A stretch of DNA of 64,000 nt from CALCMJ01 sp964475415. GTDB taxonomy: Bacteria; Bacteroidota; Bacteroidia; Chitinophagales; Saprospiraceae. The notes below the pieces were generated by a model. It searched no databases. It saw nothing but the letters and a program-made list of their open reading frames with translations, and was not told the origin of the DNA. Every line of letters starts with the position of its first letter. The stretch's first letter is position 1. Positions 1 through 10,700 of this stretch are shown here, in pieces. Made by a program: the position numbers and the translations under genes. The DNA lies in NCBI GenBank assembly GCA_964475415.1, contig CAYYWZ010000002.1:79720-143719 (forward strand). Direction: 5' to 3'.

Positions 1-659
1 ATAATGGCGGATTTAGATTCTCCCCATGCAAGCAGGCAAATTTTCTTGGCTTTCATTATTGTCCCTACGCCCATAGTGATCGCATTTCTAGGAACATGTT
101 CTTCACCGAAGAAATCGCTTGCAGCGTCTTTTTTTGTAATCTCATCTAGTGTTATAAGCCTGGTAAGTCCATCTATTGTAGATCCAGGTTCGTTAAAACC
201 AATATGCCCTGTACGACCTATTCCTAATAATTGTATGTCCAGTCCTCCGTTTTTTTCGATACTTTCTTCATAAGAATGACAGTAAGATTTTACATCCTTG
301 ATGTCTATCGAACCGTTAGGTATATTGATATTATTTTTTGGAATGTCAATGTGATCAAAGAGATGTTTGTTCATGAAGTTGACATAGCTCTGAGTTGCTG
401 TAGGTTGCATAGGGAAGTACTCATCTAAGTTGTAAGTAATTACATTACTGAAACTTAGACCTTCATCTTTATGTAACCTGACGAGTTCTGCATAGACTTT
501 TATAGGAGAAGAACCTGTAGCAAGGCCTAGGACGCAATGGTCATTATTTTTTCGCTTAGTTTGTATTTCTTCGGCAATAATTTTAGCCACTTCTACGGAA
601 GCCTCTTTTGCTTCTTCAAAAACTTCTACTTGGATTTTTTCAAACCTTTTGTTACTCAT
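1..659 (-). CDS. nagB: Glucosamine-6-phosphate deaminase, N-terminal part (cut by window edge)
   Basis: Converts glucosamine-6-phosphate to fructose-6-phosphate and ammonia in the cytoplasm, the last step of amino-sugar catabolism. About 219 codons are visible from an ATG at 659, and the gene runs off the left edge. The translation carries the substrate loop GLATGSSP, the catalytic segment YNLDEYF, the signature GIGRTGHIGFNEPGS and, near the edge, LLAWGESKSA. The N-terminus resembles the long Bacteroidota form, in which NagB is fused to a C-terminal PIG-L/LmbE-type deacetylase, but that part lies outside the window. It starts 7 bp after the glycoside-hydrolase stop codon, so the two are probably cotranscribed. 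The enzyme assignment is firm; the fusion is inference. Confidence 0.9.
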   Translation of the reverse strand, partial: MSNKRFEKIQVEVFEEAKEASVEVAKIIAEEIQTKRKNNDHCVLGLATGSSPIKVYAELVRLHKDEGLSFSNVITYNLDEYFPMQPTATQSYVNFMNKHLFDHIDIPKNNINIPNGSIDIKDVKSYCHSYEESIEKNGGLDIQLLGIGRTGHIGFNEPGSTIDGLTRLITLDEITKKDAASDFFGEEHVPRNAITMGVGTIMKAKKICLLAWGESKSAI

Positions 660-666
660 GAGATAA

Positions 667-1824
667 TTATTTTGCTTTTAGAACTTTTTTTAAATTTTCT
701 TGATATGCTTCATCTAAGTTTTCGAGAGCAAATAGCGCTACACCCTGAGCGCCATTTGATGTAGAAGTCTCGTAGGCCATTGCTAGTTCATCTGGTTTCA
801 AGTGAGGAAGAAAAAGTCCAGCAAATATCGGTTTATCATTATTCAGTAGATCTTTATTTTTCTTTACTTGTTCGCCAATCCAATTAATGTCTTCATTATA
901 GAAGCCATGGTATAGCATGGGAAGGAACCCGTCCAGATCCCAGGTCTGCCATTGTTGTCTTACACTTTCCCAGTTTGGAAAAACGGCACCCGTTATTTTC
1001 TTATTATATTTTTTCGCAGTAGGGACAGCATAGTTATTGACGATGTTAGAAATCGCATCATATCTAAATTGTCTCCAAGCTTGATTGGCTGGAGCGTCAT
1101 CACCAAGATCCATAGGATCGATACCTGATAATTCTTTAAAAGCGTTTCTACAGTTTTCCGAGTAGGGGTAATCATATTGGGGGTATTCTTTATCTTGTAC
1201 TATATCATATTTTGGTTGTAATGCTTCTGCTAGAATTACGTCAGGCTGGCGTATGTAGTCTAGGTGTACACCGTCTAAATCTTCTATCTTAGCAAGAGCC
1301 TCCACATTTCCAGCAACAAAATCTTGAACCTCTGGATGACAAGGGCACATGAACTTATAATAATCAACGTACGCTGGATGCGTGTTGCTGGGCTGGCCAC
1401 TTCTATTGACAGAAAACCAATCTGGATGAGCCGTAATCATCTCAGGAACATTTAGAGGCATACTCCACATCCATGCATGAACTTGGAGTCCTGCAGCATG
1501 AGCTATTGGGATAATTTCTTCTAACCATCTTTTCTTAACAGGAAGGGTAGGATGGTCAAATAATGTGAAATGTGAATTATAAACCTGAGGGACTATAGCC
1601 TCTATTCCTAGGCTTCTTATATTTTCAAATGTACTTTTCCAACTTTCAAGATCTAGGTCAATGTCTGGTCTAAGCCATATCCAGTTGTCAGGGAGATTAT
1701 TAGAATTATGGGCTACTGTAGCTTGTTCTTCTGGGCTAGGTTTACAACTCAATATACTTGCTCCAGATATTAATAAGGAGCTACTTGCACATAATGCAGT
1801 TTTATGAAAAGATCGTCTATTCAT
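667..1824 (-). CDS. Family-10-like glycoside hydrolase (GHL10/DUF187), lipoprotein
   Basis: A 385-aa exported protein of the GHL10 (DUF187, YngK-like) TIM-barrel group, presumed to cleave a glycan outside or at the surface of the cell. It starts MNRRSF, a twin-arginine-like n-region, followed by a hydrophobic stretch and a lipobox (ILSC), so a Tat-exported lipoprotein is likely. Barrel motifs visible are HAWMW near residue 115 and HLDYIRQP near residue 187, the latter matching the conserved family YIRYP segment. I chose the ATG at 1824 over a TTG one codon upstream. It lies between susD and nagB, consistent with release of amino sugars from an oligosaccharide. The substrate cannot be read from sequence. 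Confidence 0.8.
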   Translation of the reverse strand: MNRRSFHKTALCASSSLLISGASILSCKPSPEEQATVAHNSNNLPDNWIWLRPDIDLDLESWKSTFENIRSLGIEAIVPQVYNSHFTLFDHPTLPVKKRWLEEIIPIAHAAGLQVHAWMWSMPLNVPEMITAHPDWFSVNRSGQPSNTHPAYVDYYKFMCPCHPEVQDFVAGNVEALAKIEDLDGVHLDYIRQPDVILAEALQPKYDIVQDKEYPQYDYPYSENCRNAFKELSGIDPMDLGDDAPANQAWRQFRYDAISNIVNNYAVPTAKKYNKKITGAVFPNWESVRQQWQTWDLDGFLPMLYHGFYNEDINWIGEQVKKNKDLLNNDKPIFAGLFLPHLKPDELAMAYETSTSNGAQGVALFALENLDEAYQENLKKVLKAK

Positions 1825-1855
1825 CAAAACAAAAGGTTGGCTTAAAAAAAAAATG

Positions 1856-1902
1856 TGAAAAAGCAGGCAGATATTTACAATGATGTAAATGTTCTGCCCG
1901 CT
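1856..1902 (-). terminator. Hairpin with T-run downstream of susD
   Basis: On the minus strand AGCGGGCAG pairs with CTGCCTGCT (one mismatch), with a further inner stem TTTACA/TGTAAA, then TTTTT. It sits between the susD stop and the glycoside hydrolase. It may be a terminator, an attenuator, or a 3' stabiliser that raises susCD message over the downstream genes. Confidence 0.65.
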
Positions 1903-1926
1903 TAAATTTAAAAAAAACTATTATTA

Positions 1927-3435
1927 CTATTTATCCCACCAGACTGGAACACTCATCCAGCCTGTAGGATCGTTACCCATGTTCTGAGCAGAAAGAGCTG
2001 CATCAAATTGTGGAAAACCAGCAGCATTTCCTGGATAAGCAAGCCTAGAAGGAATTTGACCATTAGTAACATTTCCTTGGAAATTAACAGGAGTCAAATC
2101 AGGGTAACCTGTTCTTCTGAGATTTGCAAAAGCCTCGTATTCATTCAGTAATGTCACTGCCCAATATTGCCATCCTATCTGTCTCATAGCATCACTAGGA
2201 TTAAACGGATTATTAGCTAAATAAGAATCTATATCGCTATCAGAAATATCAAATGATGCATCATAGTGAGCGTATATATGCATAGCAGCTCTAACACCTG
2301 CAGCGTAATGATCTGCTGCATTTCCGCCACCCCATCCTCGAGTTGCCGCTTCAGCAGTGAGTAACTCTGATTCAGCATAAGACATAAAGAACATAGGAGA
2401 AGACGTTCTTACTAGATCATTGTTGATTCTACTGAAATCATTAATATTAGTACCTGTTGGATTTGACTCAAGTGCTAGTTCATCTAGACCATTAGGTAAT
2501 CCATTATGACCACCTCCGTTTTCTGGAGTAGTGCCAATAATATCTAATCTAGGGTCATCAGTCTCTGACATCCAATCAACAATAGTATTACTCAATCTAG
2601 GACAATCATCTACACCTAATCTATTATCTAGTACCTCTCCAAATCCATTTCTGTTAATTCCTTCTGGTCCATCTGTATGACTAATGAATGCATCATCAGC
2701 ATTGCTATTCATAAGACCACCTTCGATAGCTTTTGCGGCCCATGCTTGTGCTGTAGCTGCATCTGCTTCAGATAGCCTCATGGCTAACCTGAGCATGAGT
2801 GAGTTACCAAATTTTCTCCATTTGTCAACATCTCCTCCGTATATCAAATCAGCTCCACCAAACCCTCCATCACCTAATTGTCCTACTGCACCTTCTAGTT
2901 CATTGAGCATGTCCATATAAATACTTTGCTGTCTATCGAAAGCAGGAAAATCTATACCTTCTAAGACACCTTTTCCAGCTTCAAAGTAGGGTATATCGCC
3001 ATATATATCTGTCAATCTATGGAAAATAACTACCCTCCATATTCTGGCCATACCTAGCATAGTTTGATCTCCAACTTCTCCTCCTTCTAAAGTATTGATT
3101 AGATCTTGTATATCCCTAACAGATTCAGTAAAAGCTCTATCAAATAGTGAAGAGTTATACCCCCCATTAAAAGTATATTTGTCTCCGTCCCAATATCCAC
3201 ATACAGCGGCCATGTGTTGGACCATCATAGAAGAGTATATGAGACCAGCCCTCCAGTTTTCATACCTTCCACCAGAAGTTCTAAGTTGTGTCCAAGTAAA
3301 TTGGAAATTAGGGTTTATTTCTGTTGCTACTTGAGGATCTGTGTTTATCTCAGCAAATCCATCATCACATGAAGTCTGTACTAAAAGCATTAGTACAAGA
3401 AAGACTCCTATATGTTTTATATATGTTTTCATCAT
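1927..3435 (-). CDS. SusD/RagB-family outer-membrane glycan-binding lipoprotein (SusD-like_2)
   Basis: A 502-aa surface lipoprotein that would act as the lid of the SusC transporter and capture oligosaccharide. It has a signal peptide with lipobox VQTSC, then CDDGFAEINTDPQ and NPNFQFTWTQLR, typical of the SusD-like_2 subgroup. The helical TPR-like body follows, including a late tract, ESELLTAEAATRGW, where this family has its last repeat helices. Two adjacent ATGs (3435 and 3432) are possible starts. It lies 33 bp downstream of susC on the same strand, so the two form a transporter operon. The length is normal for the family. Confidence 0.93.
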   Translation of the reverse strand: MMKTYIKHIGVFLVLMLLVQTSCDDGFAEINTDPQVATEINPNFQFTWTQLRTSGGRYENWRAGLIYSSMMVQHMAAVCGYWDGDKYTFNGGYNSSLFDRAFTESVRDIQDLINTLEGGEVGDQTMLGMARIWRVVIFHRLTDIYGDIPYFEAGKGVLEGIDFPAFDRQQSIYMDMLNELEGAVGQLGDGGFGGADLIYGGDVDKWRKFGNSLMLRLAMRLSEADAATAQAWAAKAIEGGLMNSNADDAFISHTDGPEGINRNGFGEVLDNRLGVDDCPRLSNTIVDWMSETDDPRLDIIGTTPENGGGHNGLPNGLDELALESNPTGTNINDFSRINNDLVRTSSPMFFMSYAESELLTAEAATRGWGGGNAADHYAAGVRAAMHIYAHYDASFDISDSDIDSYLANNPFNPSDAMRQIGWQYWAVTLLNEYEAFANLRRTGYPDLTPVNFQGNVTNGQIPSRLAYPGNAAGFPQFDAALSAQNMGNDPTGWMSVPVWWDK

Positions 3436-3468
3436 TATGAATTCTTTTTTTATTATTTACTAATTCTT

Positions 3469-6400
3469 TTAAAATTTAACGCTTAGGTTAAGACCATAAG
3501 TTCTTGTCACAGGTACACCAAACATCTCTAAACCTTGGGCATTTCCTGTACTGAAAGTAGACTCAGGATCTATATTATCTACCTTGCTCCATAGAACAAA
3601 TAAGTTCCGAGCAGCAAAAGATAAGGTTGCACTTGAGAAGGGTAGATTTGTAGTTAATTTATTAGGGAGTCTGTATGATAGAATGACTTCTCTTAACTTA
3701 GCAAAGTCAGCATCATCTATAAACTCCTCAGAAATCCCAAAAGCTATTCTTTGATAATAATCTTGTACATCTGCTGCGGCTACATTGCCAAGTCCTGTTT
3801 CTCTTCCCTCTAACGTTTGTTTCGTTAATCCTCTGAAAGTACCATAAGCTTCTGTTGCATTATAGATCTTACCTCCTGTCTTAATATCTACTAAAAAGCT
3901 AAGAGATAAATTGCCAAAACTTACTCTATTATTTATCCCTAAAGAATTTGGATGTACTCCTGTTCCAAAAGCTCTAAGTGTATCAGATTGCGGTAATCCT
4001 GCATCATCTAAGACTAGGTCTCCTGCATCATTTCTTAAGTAAACAAACCCCATAACTTGACTATAAGGTAATCCTTCTACTAAATGAATGAATGCATTAT
4101 TGGTTCTACTTCCTTCTAATCTAATCTGCTCGCCATCTGATTCTGGAGTAAGCAAACTCTTAACCTCATTAATATTACGAGCATAATTAAGACCTACATC
4201 CCAGTTAAATTTACCTGAACTAATAGGAGAAAATTCTAGTAGTAACTCTATTCCTTTGTTAGATATTTCACCAACGTTTACTGTTTTAGATCCATAGCCG
4301 GAAGTTTGATCTATAGCAGCTGATAATATGCCATCTTTAGTAGTTCTATTATACCACGCAAAATCTAAGTTTGCTCTGCCTTGAAACAATCGTACATCGA
4401 AACCTAACTCTAGTTCAGTGTTAGTAGAAGGCCTCAGCCCTTGAGCGGGCACAGATCCATTTGTTATTCCTCCTAATGGATTCCCTAAGTGCCCTTGTCC
4501 AAAAATTCCATAAGTAAGACCTAATTGGTAAGGGTCGGTTGTTCCACCCACAGTTGCATATGATGCTCTTACTTTTCCTAGATCGATAAATCCGGGTAAG
4601 CCTAAATTGGAACCAGCTAAGTCATAAGCAACACCTAAAGAAGAATAGAACACAGAGTTTTCAGAATCTTCACCATTAGGATTTGTCAAGGTCGAGAACC
4701 AGTCTTGTCTTCCTGTAGCAGTAAGATAGAGTTGATTCCATAATGATATTTCTGCCTGACCAAATAATGAATTTACTTGAAACTTAGAAAACCCATAATT
4801 CACTGACTGGTTTGCTAGATTCTTAAAGGTATGCAGAAATGGAACATTGAAATTATTACCACTACCTCCTATAGTCTCATCTAGGTTTTTTTGTTGGTTT
4901 CCACCCACAAGTAAATCTAAGCCTATATTTTCATTAATATCAGTCAAATACCTGAGGGTTGTTTCAAGATTTACTTCTCTAAGTTCTCTGTTACCTTCTG
5001 TTAGCTGACCCAAACTAGAAAATGCAGTTCCGTAAGGCGTAAGGTCTCTACGTCTTTCATTAAATCGATCAATCCCAGCTTTACCTTGCAAGGTTAGACC
5101 TTCTACTATTTCATATCCAAGCACGATATTTCCAAACAATCTATCTCTTCTATTATTAGCTTGGAAATTATCAGTTGCCCACCAAGGGTTAGTAACAAAT
5201 ACATTATCATTGAACTGAAGTTCAGTTCCATCTTCATTTGCTCCTCTTTTTTCTCCTGTACCCTTTAAATCATTTACGTTTATACTAGCAGGCAATGACC
5301 AAACAGTATAATTCGCATTTCCAGGAGAATCTGAAAGTCTTGGTCTATTCTTGGTATCGTCATTTACATAAGATCCAGAAATAGAAGCTTTAAATTTTCC
5401 AAAAGTTCCGTAGGTGTTAGTCGTGAAAGTTTTTTTATTGACAGAAGAACCTGGATTTATACCCTTATTATCTAGATTAGTAACAGAAAATCTAAATCCA
5501 TAATCTTCTCCACCTCCACTAAAAGAAAGTGAATTATTAAACGTCGAACCTGTGTCATAAAATCTCCCCAGGTTATCTCCTGAGTTACTGTAAGGTCTAG
5601 ATACGCCATCGAATTGTGGAACCATGCTTCCATCTAATTGTCCTCCCCATGCAAAAAGTCCATTTGCTAATGCTTGTTCAGTACTTGTAGGTGCAACACC
5701 TCTTGTTCCATGTCCATATTGTGTTTGGAAATCATAATTATTTATAATATTTTCAGTTTGGTAACTCGAATTGAATTCTACACCAATTCCCTTTCTCTTA
5801 GTACCTTTCTTAGTAGTTATAAGGATTACACCATTATCAGCTCTATAACCATATAGCGCTCCTGCTGTATTTCCTTTAAGAACTGTATATGTTTCTATAT
5901 CGTCAGGGTTAATGCTAGAAAGTCCATCACCCCAGTCTTGTCCTCCCCACATACCAGCAGAACCTAAATTCTGATTGTTTATAGGAACTCCATCGACAAC
6001 TATTAATGGTTGGTTATTTCCGTTAATATTACTATTACCTCTGATCACAATTCTGGTAGATCCTCCTGCTCCTGTTGCTGGATTGCTTACGTTTACACCT
6101 GCAATCTTACCTGCTAATGCGTTTCCTACGTTTACCTCTCTTGCAATAGTAGCATTCTCTCCATCAAGCTGCGTAACAGAATATGGTAGTGCTTTTTCTT
6201 TTCTTTCTATGCCTAAGGCTGTAACAACTACTTCATCTAGCAGTGCACCTTCGTTCATAATTAGATCAAAATTGCTGGCATTTAAAACATCTATCGTACT
6301 TTCTTCATACCCAGTATAGGACATTACCAATATTGCATTATTTCCTACAACGAGGGAATAGTTTCCATCTATGTCGGTAATAGTACCGTTAGAAGTTCCT

Positions 6401-6531
6401 TTCTCTATGACATTGACACCTATGAGGGCATCTCCTTCTGGAGAAGTGATGGTACCTTGTACTGTCCGTTGTGCCATGAGGCACACTGTAAACAATACGC
6501 CCATCAAAATCAAACTGATTCGTTTTTTCAT
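3469..6531 (-). CDS. SusC/RagA-family TonB-linked outer-membrane transporter
   Basis: A 1020-aa TonB-dependent porin for energised uptake of oligosaccharide with its SusD partner. A signal peptide (MKKRISLILMGVLFTVCLMAQ) is followed by a carboxypeptidase-regulatory-like domain (about residues 22-100), the segment LDEVVVTALG, a plug with PLIVVDGVPINN and a C-terminal beta-barrel ending in an aromatic residue (LSVKF). I chose the ATG at 6531 because the signal peptide begins there; the open frame reaches to 6864 but that extension has no signal peptide and overlaps the regulator. It is the first gene of a minus-strand operon with susD and is divergent from the LacI-type regulator. Confidence 0.95.
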   Translation of the reverse strand: MKKRISLILMGVLFTVCLMAQRTVQGTITSPEGDALIGVNVIEKGTSNGTITDIDGNYSLVVGNNAILVMSYTGYEESTIDVLNASNFDLIMNEGALLDEVVVTALGIERKEKALPYSVTQLDGENATIAREVNVGNALAGKIAGVNVSNPATGAGGSTRIVIRGNSNINGNNQPLIVVDGVPINNQNLGSAGMWGGQDWGDGLSSINPDDIETYTVLKGNTAGALYGYRADNGVILITTKKGTKRKGIGVEFNSSYQTENIINNYDFQTQYGHGTRGVAPTSTEQALANGLFAWGGQLDGSMVPQFDGVSRPYSNSGDNLGRFYDTGSTFNNSLSFSGGGEDYGFRFSVTNLDNKGINPGSSVNKKTFTTNTYGTFGKFKASISGSYVNDDTKNRPRLSDSPGNANYTVWSLPASINVNDLKGTGEKRGANEDGTELQFNDNVFVTNPWWATDNFQANNRRDRLFGNIVLGYEIVEGLTLQGKAGIDRFNERRRDLTPYGTAFSSLGQLTEGNRELREVNLETTLRYLTDINENIGLDLLVGGNQQKNLDETIGGSGNNFNVPFLHTFKNLANQSVNYGFSKFQVNSLFGQAEISLWNQLYLTATGRQDWFSTLTNPNGEDSENSVFYSSLGVAYDLAGSNLGLPGFIDLGKVRASYATVGGTTDPYQLGLTYGIFGQGHLGNPLGGITNGSVPAQGLRPSTNTELELGFDVRLFQGRANLDFAWYNRTTKDGILSAAIDQTSGYGSKTVNVGEISNKGIELLLEFSPISSGKFNWDVGLNYARNINEVKSLLTPESDGEQIRLEGSRTNNAFIHLVEGLPYSQVMGFVYLRNDAGDLVLDDAGLPQSDTLRAFGTGVHPNSLGINNRVSFGNLSLSFLVDIKTGGKIYNATEAYGTFRGLTKQTLEGRETGLGNVAAADVQDYYQRIAFGISEEFIDDADFAKLREVILSYRLPNKLTTNLPFSSATLSFAARNLFVLWSKVDNIDPESTFSTGNAQGLEMFGVPVTRTYGLNLSVKF

Positions 6532-6592
6532 ACTTGTAAAATTTGGTTGACCGATTAAATAATTACCTAATGTAATATTTTTTACGATATTG

Positions 6593-6608
6593 GTGTGTGC
6601 GTACACAC
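6593..6608. promoter_or_regulatory. Candidate LacI-family operator between susC and its divergent regulator
   Basis: GTGTGTGCGTACACAC is a 16-bp near-perfect palindrome (one mismatched symmetric pair, 14 of 16 bases symmetric) centred on a CpG step. LacI-family operators classically have a central CG pair where the hinge helices insert. It sits about 61 bp upstream of susC and about 69 bp upstream of the regulator start, placed to control both. Function is inferred, not shown. Confidence 0.55.
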
Positions 6609-6676
6609 AAAAAATAAATAATATTTTATTTTGCGTAAATTGTTTAACTTGAAGTTTAATTTTAAAATATAGTCCA

Positions 6677-7753
6677 TTGACAAAACAATACAAAGGGCCT
6701 GTAAGAATAAAAGATATAGCTAGAAAGGCTGGTGTTTCTACCGGTACAGTGGATCGTGTCATACATGGAAGAGGTAAGGTTTCTAGTGAGAATGAACGAA
6801 AGGTAAAGGAGGCTATAGCCATATTAGAGTATGAACCTAATATTGTCGCTAGGAGTTTAGCCATGAATTCTAATTTTAAGATTGCGGTATTATTACCGAA
6901 CTATAAAAAGGATTCTTTCTGGTTGGCACAATTAAAAGGCATAGAAAGAGCTATGGACTATATAAAGGATTTTGGCTTTTCCATAAGGGTTTTTGATTTT
7001 GATGATCAGAAACATGGAGATTTGCTAAAACACTGTGATGAGATATTTAGCAATAAGTACAATGCCATTCTTATGGCGCCTACATTGAAGGATGATGCAC
7101 ATCTATTTTTAGATAAGTGCTCTAATAAAGAGATTCCCTATCTGCTTGTCAATACTAACTTACTAAGGACAGATAATTTCTATATCGGTTATGTAGGTCA
7201 GAACTCTTACCAAAGTGGAAAATTAGCAGCGAAACTTTTATCGCTGATGACTGTAGACAATGGCTCTATAGCTGTTTTTCATATGGAGAAGGAGGTGGAG
7301 AATAGAGCGCACATGTTACAAAAAGAAAAAGGATTCAGATCATTTTTTCAGCAATCGGAAACAAAGCCTAAGCTTATTATAACTGAGACGATACCCAAAA
7401 TATTTAGTAAAAAGAAACTTAAGAAAAATGTAAAAGCAATCTTAGAAAAGAATAACAACCTAAAAGGTATTTTTGTTACAACATCTAGAATACACCTGCT
7501 TGTGCAAGCGTTGCAAGAATTAGAAAAATCAGATATAATGGTAGTGGGTTTTGATTTGATAGAGGAAAATATTAATGCGCTGCATAGCTATGACAGAATG
7601 ATTCTCATCAATCAAAGGCCTGACTTGCAAGGTTATACGGGACTTATTTCCTTATTTAATTTTCTTTTGAAAAAGAAAAATGTTTCGCAAGAGCACCATC
7701 TCCCATTAGATGTGATAACGAAGGAAAATGTTTCTGCTTATTTACAATCTTAA
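6677..7753 (+). CDS. LacI-family transcriptional regulator
   Basis: A 358-aa sugar-responsive regulator. Residues 10-31 form the LacI helix-turn-helix (IKDIARKAGVSTGTVDRV). A hinge-helix segment, IVARSLA, lies near residues 57-63, followed by a periplasmic-binding-protein-like effector domain (IAVLLPNYKKDSFW...). The start is a TTG at 6677: no ATG lies upstream of the HTH in frame, and the first ATG is after the DNA-binding domain. It is divergent from susC and is followed within 26 bp by the FG-GAP protein and then the epimerase. This suggests it controls both transcription units. The effector is unknown; an amino sugar or its phosphate would fit the neighbours. Confidence 0.88.
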   Translation: MTKQYKGPVRIKDIARKAGVSTGTVDRVIHGRGKVSSENERKVKEAIAILEYEPNIVARSLAMNSNFKIAVLLPNYKKDSFWLAQLKGIERAMDYIKDFGFSIRVFDFDDQKHGDLLKHCDEIFSNKYNAILMAPTLKDDAHLFLDKCSNKEIPYLLVNTNLLRTDNFYIGYVGQNSYQSGKLAAKLLSLMTVDNGSIAVFHMEKEVENRAHMLQKEKGFRSFFQQSETKPKLIITETIPKIFSKKKLKKNVKAILEKNNNLKGIFVTTSRIHLLVQALQELEKSDIMVVGFDLIEENINALHSYDRMILINQRPDLQGYTGLISLFNFLLKKKNVSQEHHLPLDVITKENVSAYLQS

Positions 7754-7779
7754 ATCTAATTTTTAGCTATTCTTGTTAT

Positions 7780-10700
7780 ATGATTACGAAAGTTAAAAGG
7801 TTAAGAAAAATAACATTGACATTATTATCGTGTTTTATATCCTTCCTTGCCAACAGAGGTATCGCTCAAGAAACTTTGTTCACATCTATCCCTTCTGAAG
7901 TATCCCAGATAAATTTTGAAAATACACTCGAAGATACGCGAGAGGCGAATATATTATTATACAGTAATTATTATGGTGGTGGGGGACTTGCGATTGCAGA
8001 TCTTGATAATGATGGCTTTCAAGATATTTACTTTGCTGGAAATTTAGTAGGCGATAGATTGTATCGCAATCTTGGCAACATGGTGTTTGAGGATGTTACT
8101 ACTAAGGCAGGTATTATGGATAAAGGAGAATGGTCATCTACAGTTATTGTAGGAGATGTAAATGGAGATGGCTTACAAGATATTTATGTTACTTGCGAGC
8201 TATATGATGATAAGCCTGAACTAAGAAAAAATAAGTTGTATGTTAATAAAGGAGATATGAAATTTTCTGAAGAGGCGGAAGCTTATGGTCTAGCAGATTC
8301 TGAAAGAAGTAGGGGTGCTACATTTATAGATTATGATAAGGATGGTTGGTTAGATTTATATGTGTTGAATCAACCTCCTAATCCAGGAAACTATAGTCCT
8401 TATTCTGGGCAAGACCTTCTTAAGTATGAGTGGGGTTCTAGATTATATAAGAATAATGGAGACAACACTTTTACGGACGTCAGTATGTCTGCAGGAGTAG
8501 CAAGACCTTCTTATCCTAACAGTGTTATTGCAGCCGACATAGACAAAGATGGCTGGCAAGATCTCTATGTAACAAATGATTACGAAGCTCCTGATTTTTA
8601 TTATAGAAATAATGGTGACGGGACTTTTACTAATGTTATAGACGATGCCATGCGTCATATATCATATTACGCTATGGGTGTAGATGCAGCAGATATTAAT
8701 AATGATGGACTCCTAGATCTTATGACACTAGATATGGTAGCTGAAGATAACTTTAGACTGAAAAGAAATATGAGTGGAATGAATCCTAAGTTATTCTGGA
8801 AGCTTGTTTCTCAGGGGGCTCATTATCAGTATATGTATAATGCGCTGCACCTGAATCAAGGTAATAATATATTCAGTGATATTGCCCAGTTATCAGGTAT
8901 GTCTAGCACCGACTGGAGTTGGTCTAATGTGATCGCTGATTTTGATAATGATGGATGGAAAGATGCCTATATTACAAATGGACTATTAAGAGATATACGT
9001 AATACAGATATGGCTTCTAAATTTCCTGAGTTTATTCAGCAATCTATAGCTGAATTTGTAAAAGAGAATCCTAACGCAGGAGAGGTAGATATTTTAGATG
9101 TTATAGATATAAAGAAAGGTATGGAACTTCACCCATCAGTTCCGCTTAAGAATTACGCGTTTAAAAATAGTGGCGATCTCAGTTTTGAAAATAAGACGGA
9201 AGAATGGGGACTAGATATTCCTTCTTTCTCAAACGGTTGCGCATATGGGGACTTAGACAATGATGGAGATTTAGATCTAGTAGTCAATAATATAAATGCT
9301 AAAGCTTTTGTCTACAGGAACAACTCTGACCTAAAGAAAAATTCGCATTACTTTAGAATACTCCTAGAAAATGAAAATTATTTTTCCTTGCTAGGAACTC
9401 GTGCTGAATTAGTTGTTAATGGATCTCATCAATTTTCAGAGTTGACAAGTTCACGTGGAATGTATTCTTCTTCTGAGTCGATACTACATTTTGGACTGGG
9501 AGAAAACGATCAGGTTGATTCACTTATCATAACATGGCCAGATGGAAGCAGACAAATACTTACTGATATTGTAGCTGATCAGACTATTTCTATAAAGGAT
9601 GATAAGGAAAAAATAAGAAATAGAAAACTTAGGAAAAAAGTTCTTTTTACGGAAGTAAATCCTATGTCGATGGGTATTGATTTTAAACACAAAGAGAATG
9701 AGTTTGATGATTATTCAGTTCAAGTTCTTTTACCCCACAAGATGTCACAATTAGGTCCTGCTGTAGCTGTTTCTGATGTCAATAATGATGGTAGAGATGA
9801 TTTCTTTATAGGAGGTGCACAGGGACAAGCTAGCGTATTGTATATACAGGATGCTACTGGAAACTTTTACATTAAGAATCAAGATTGGATATTGGATTCT
9901 TTATATGAAGATGTAGCTTCTTTATTTTTAGATATAGATAATGATGGTGATCAAGATTTGTATGTTGTAAGTGGAGGAAATGCTCATGCACCTCGAAACA
10001 AGAATTATCTAGATAGATTATATCTCAATGATGGAAGCGGTACTTTTACTAAGTCCCCTAATTCCATTCCTAGGTTATTAGAGAGTGGAGCTAAAGTAGT
10101 TTCTATAGACTATGATAAGGATGGAGATCAAGATTTATTTATAGCTGGTAGACATCAGCCTTGGGATTATCCTAGACCTACTATCAGTAGATTGCTCAGA
10201 AATGATAAAGGAATTTTTACAGATGTTACTAAATCTTATGCTAAAGTGTTAATCAATATCGGAATGGTAACAGATGTTATTGTAGAAGATTATAATCATG
10301 ATGACTTAGAGGATCTAATTATTGTAGGAGAATGGATGCCGATTACATTTCTTAAAAATACGGGTTCTGAATTTATCAAAGACGAAAAAGAATTTTTCGC
10401 AGAAAACGGAAAAGTAAAAACGGACGGGTGGTGGAATGCTATAAAAAGTTTAGACTTAGATGGAGATGGTGATAAGGATTATGTAGTAGGAAACCTAGGG
10501 AAAAATTATAAATATAAAGCATCCCAGAAAGAACCCTTTTCTGTTTTTTACAACGATATGGATAAAAATGGGAAAAACGATATTATTCTTAGCTACTACA
10601 ATTTTGGAGAAGTATATCCACTAAGAGGAAGATCTTGTTCGGCACAGCAGATTCCAGATTTAAAAAAGGAATTTCCTTCTTATGACATATTTGCTAGCAC

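Noticed and set aside
4..428. Plus-strand reading frames at the left edge
   Set aside because: They lie opposite the strongly supported nagB coding sequence.
6532..6864. Upstream extension of the susC frame
   Set aside because: The extension has no signal peptide, overlaps the LacI-type regulator on the other strand and crosses the operator; the signal peptide begins at 6531.
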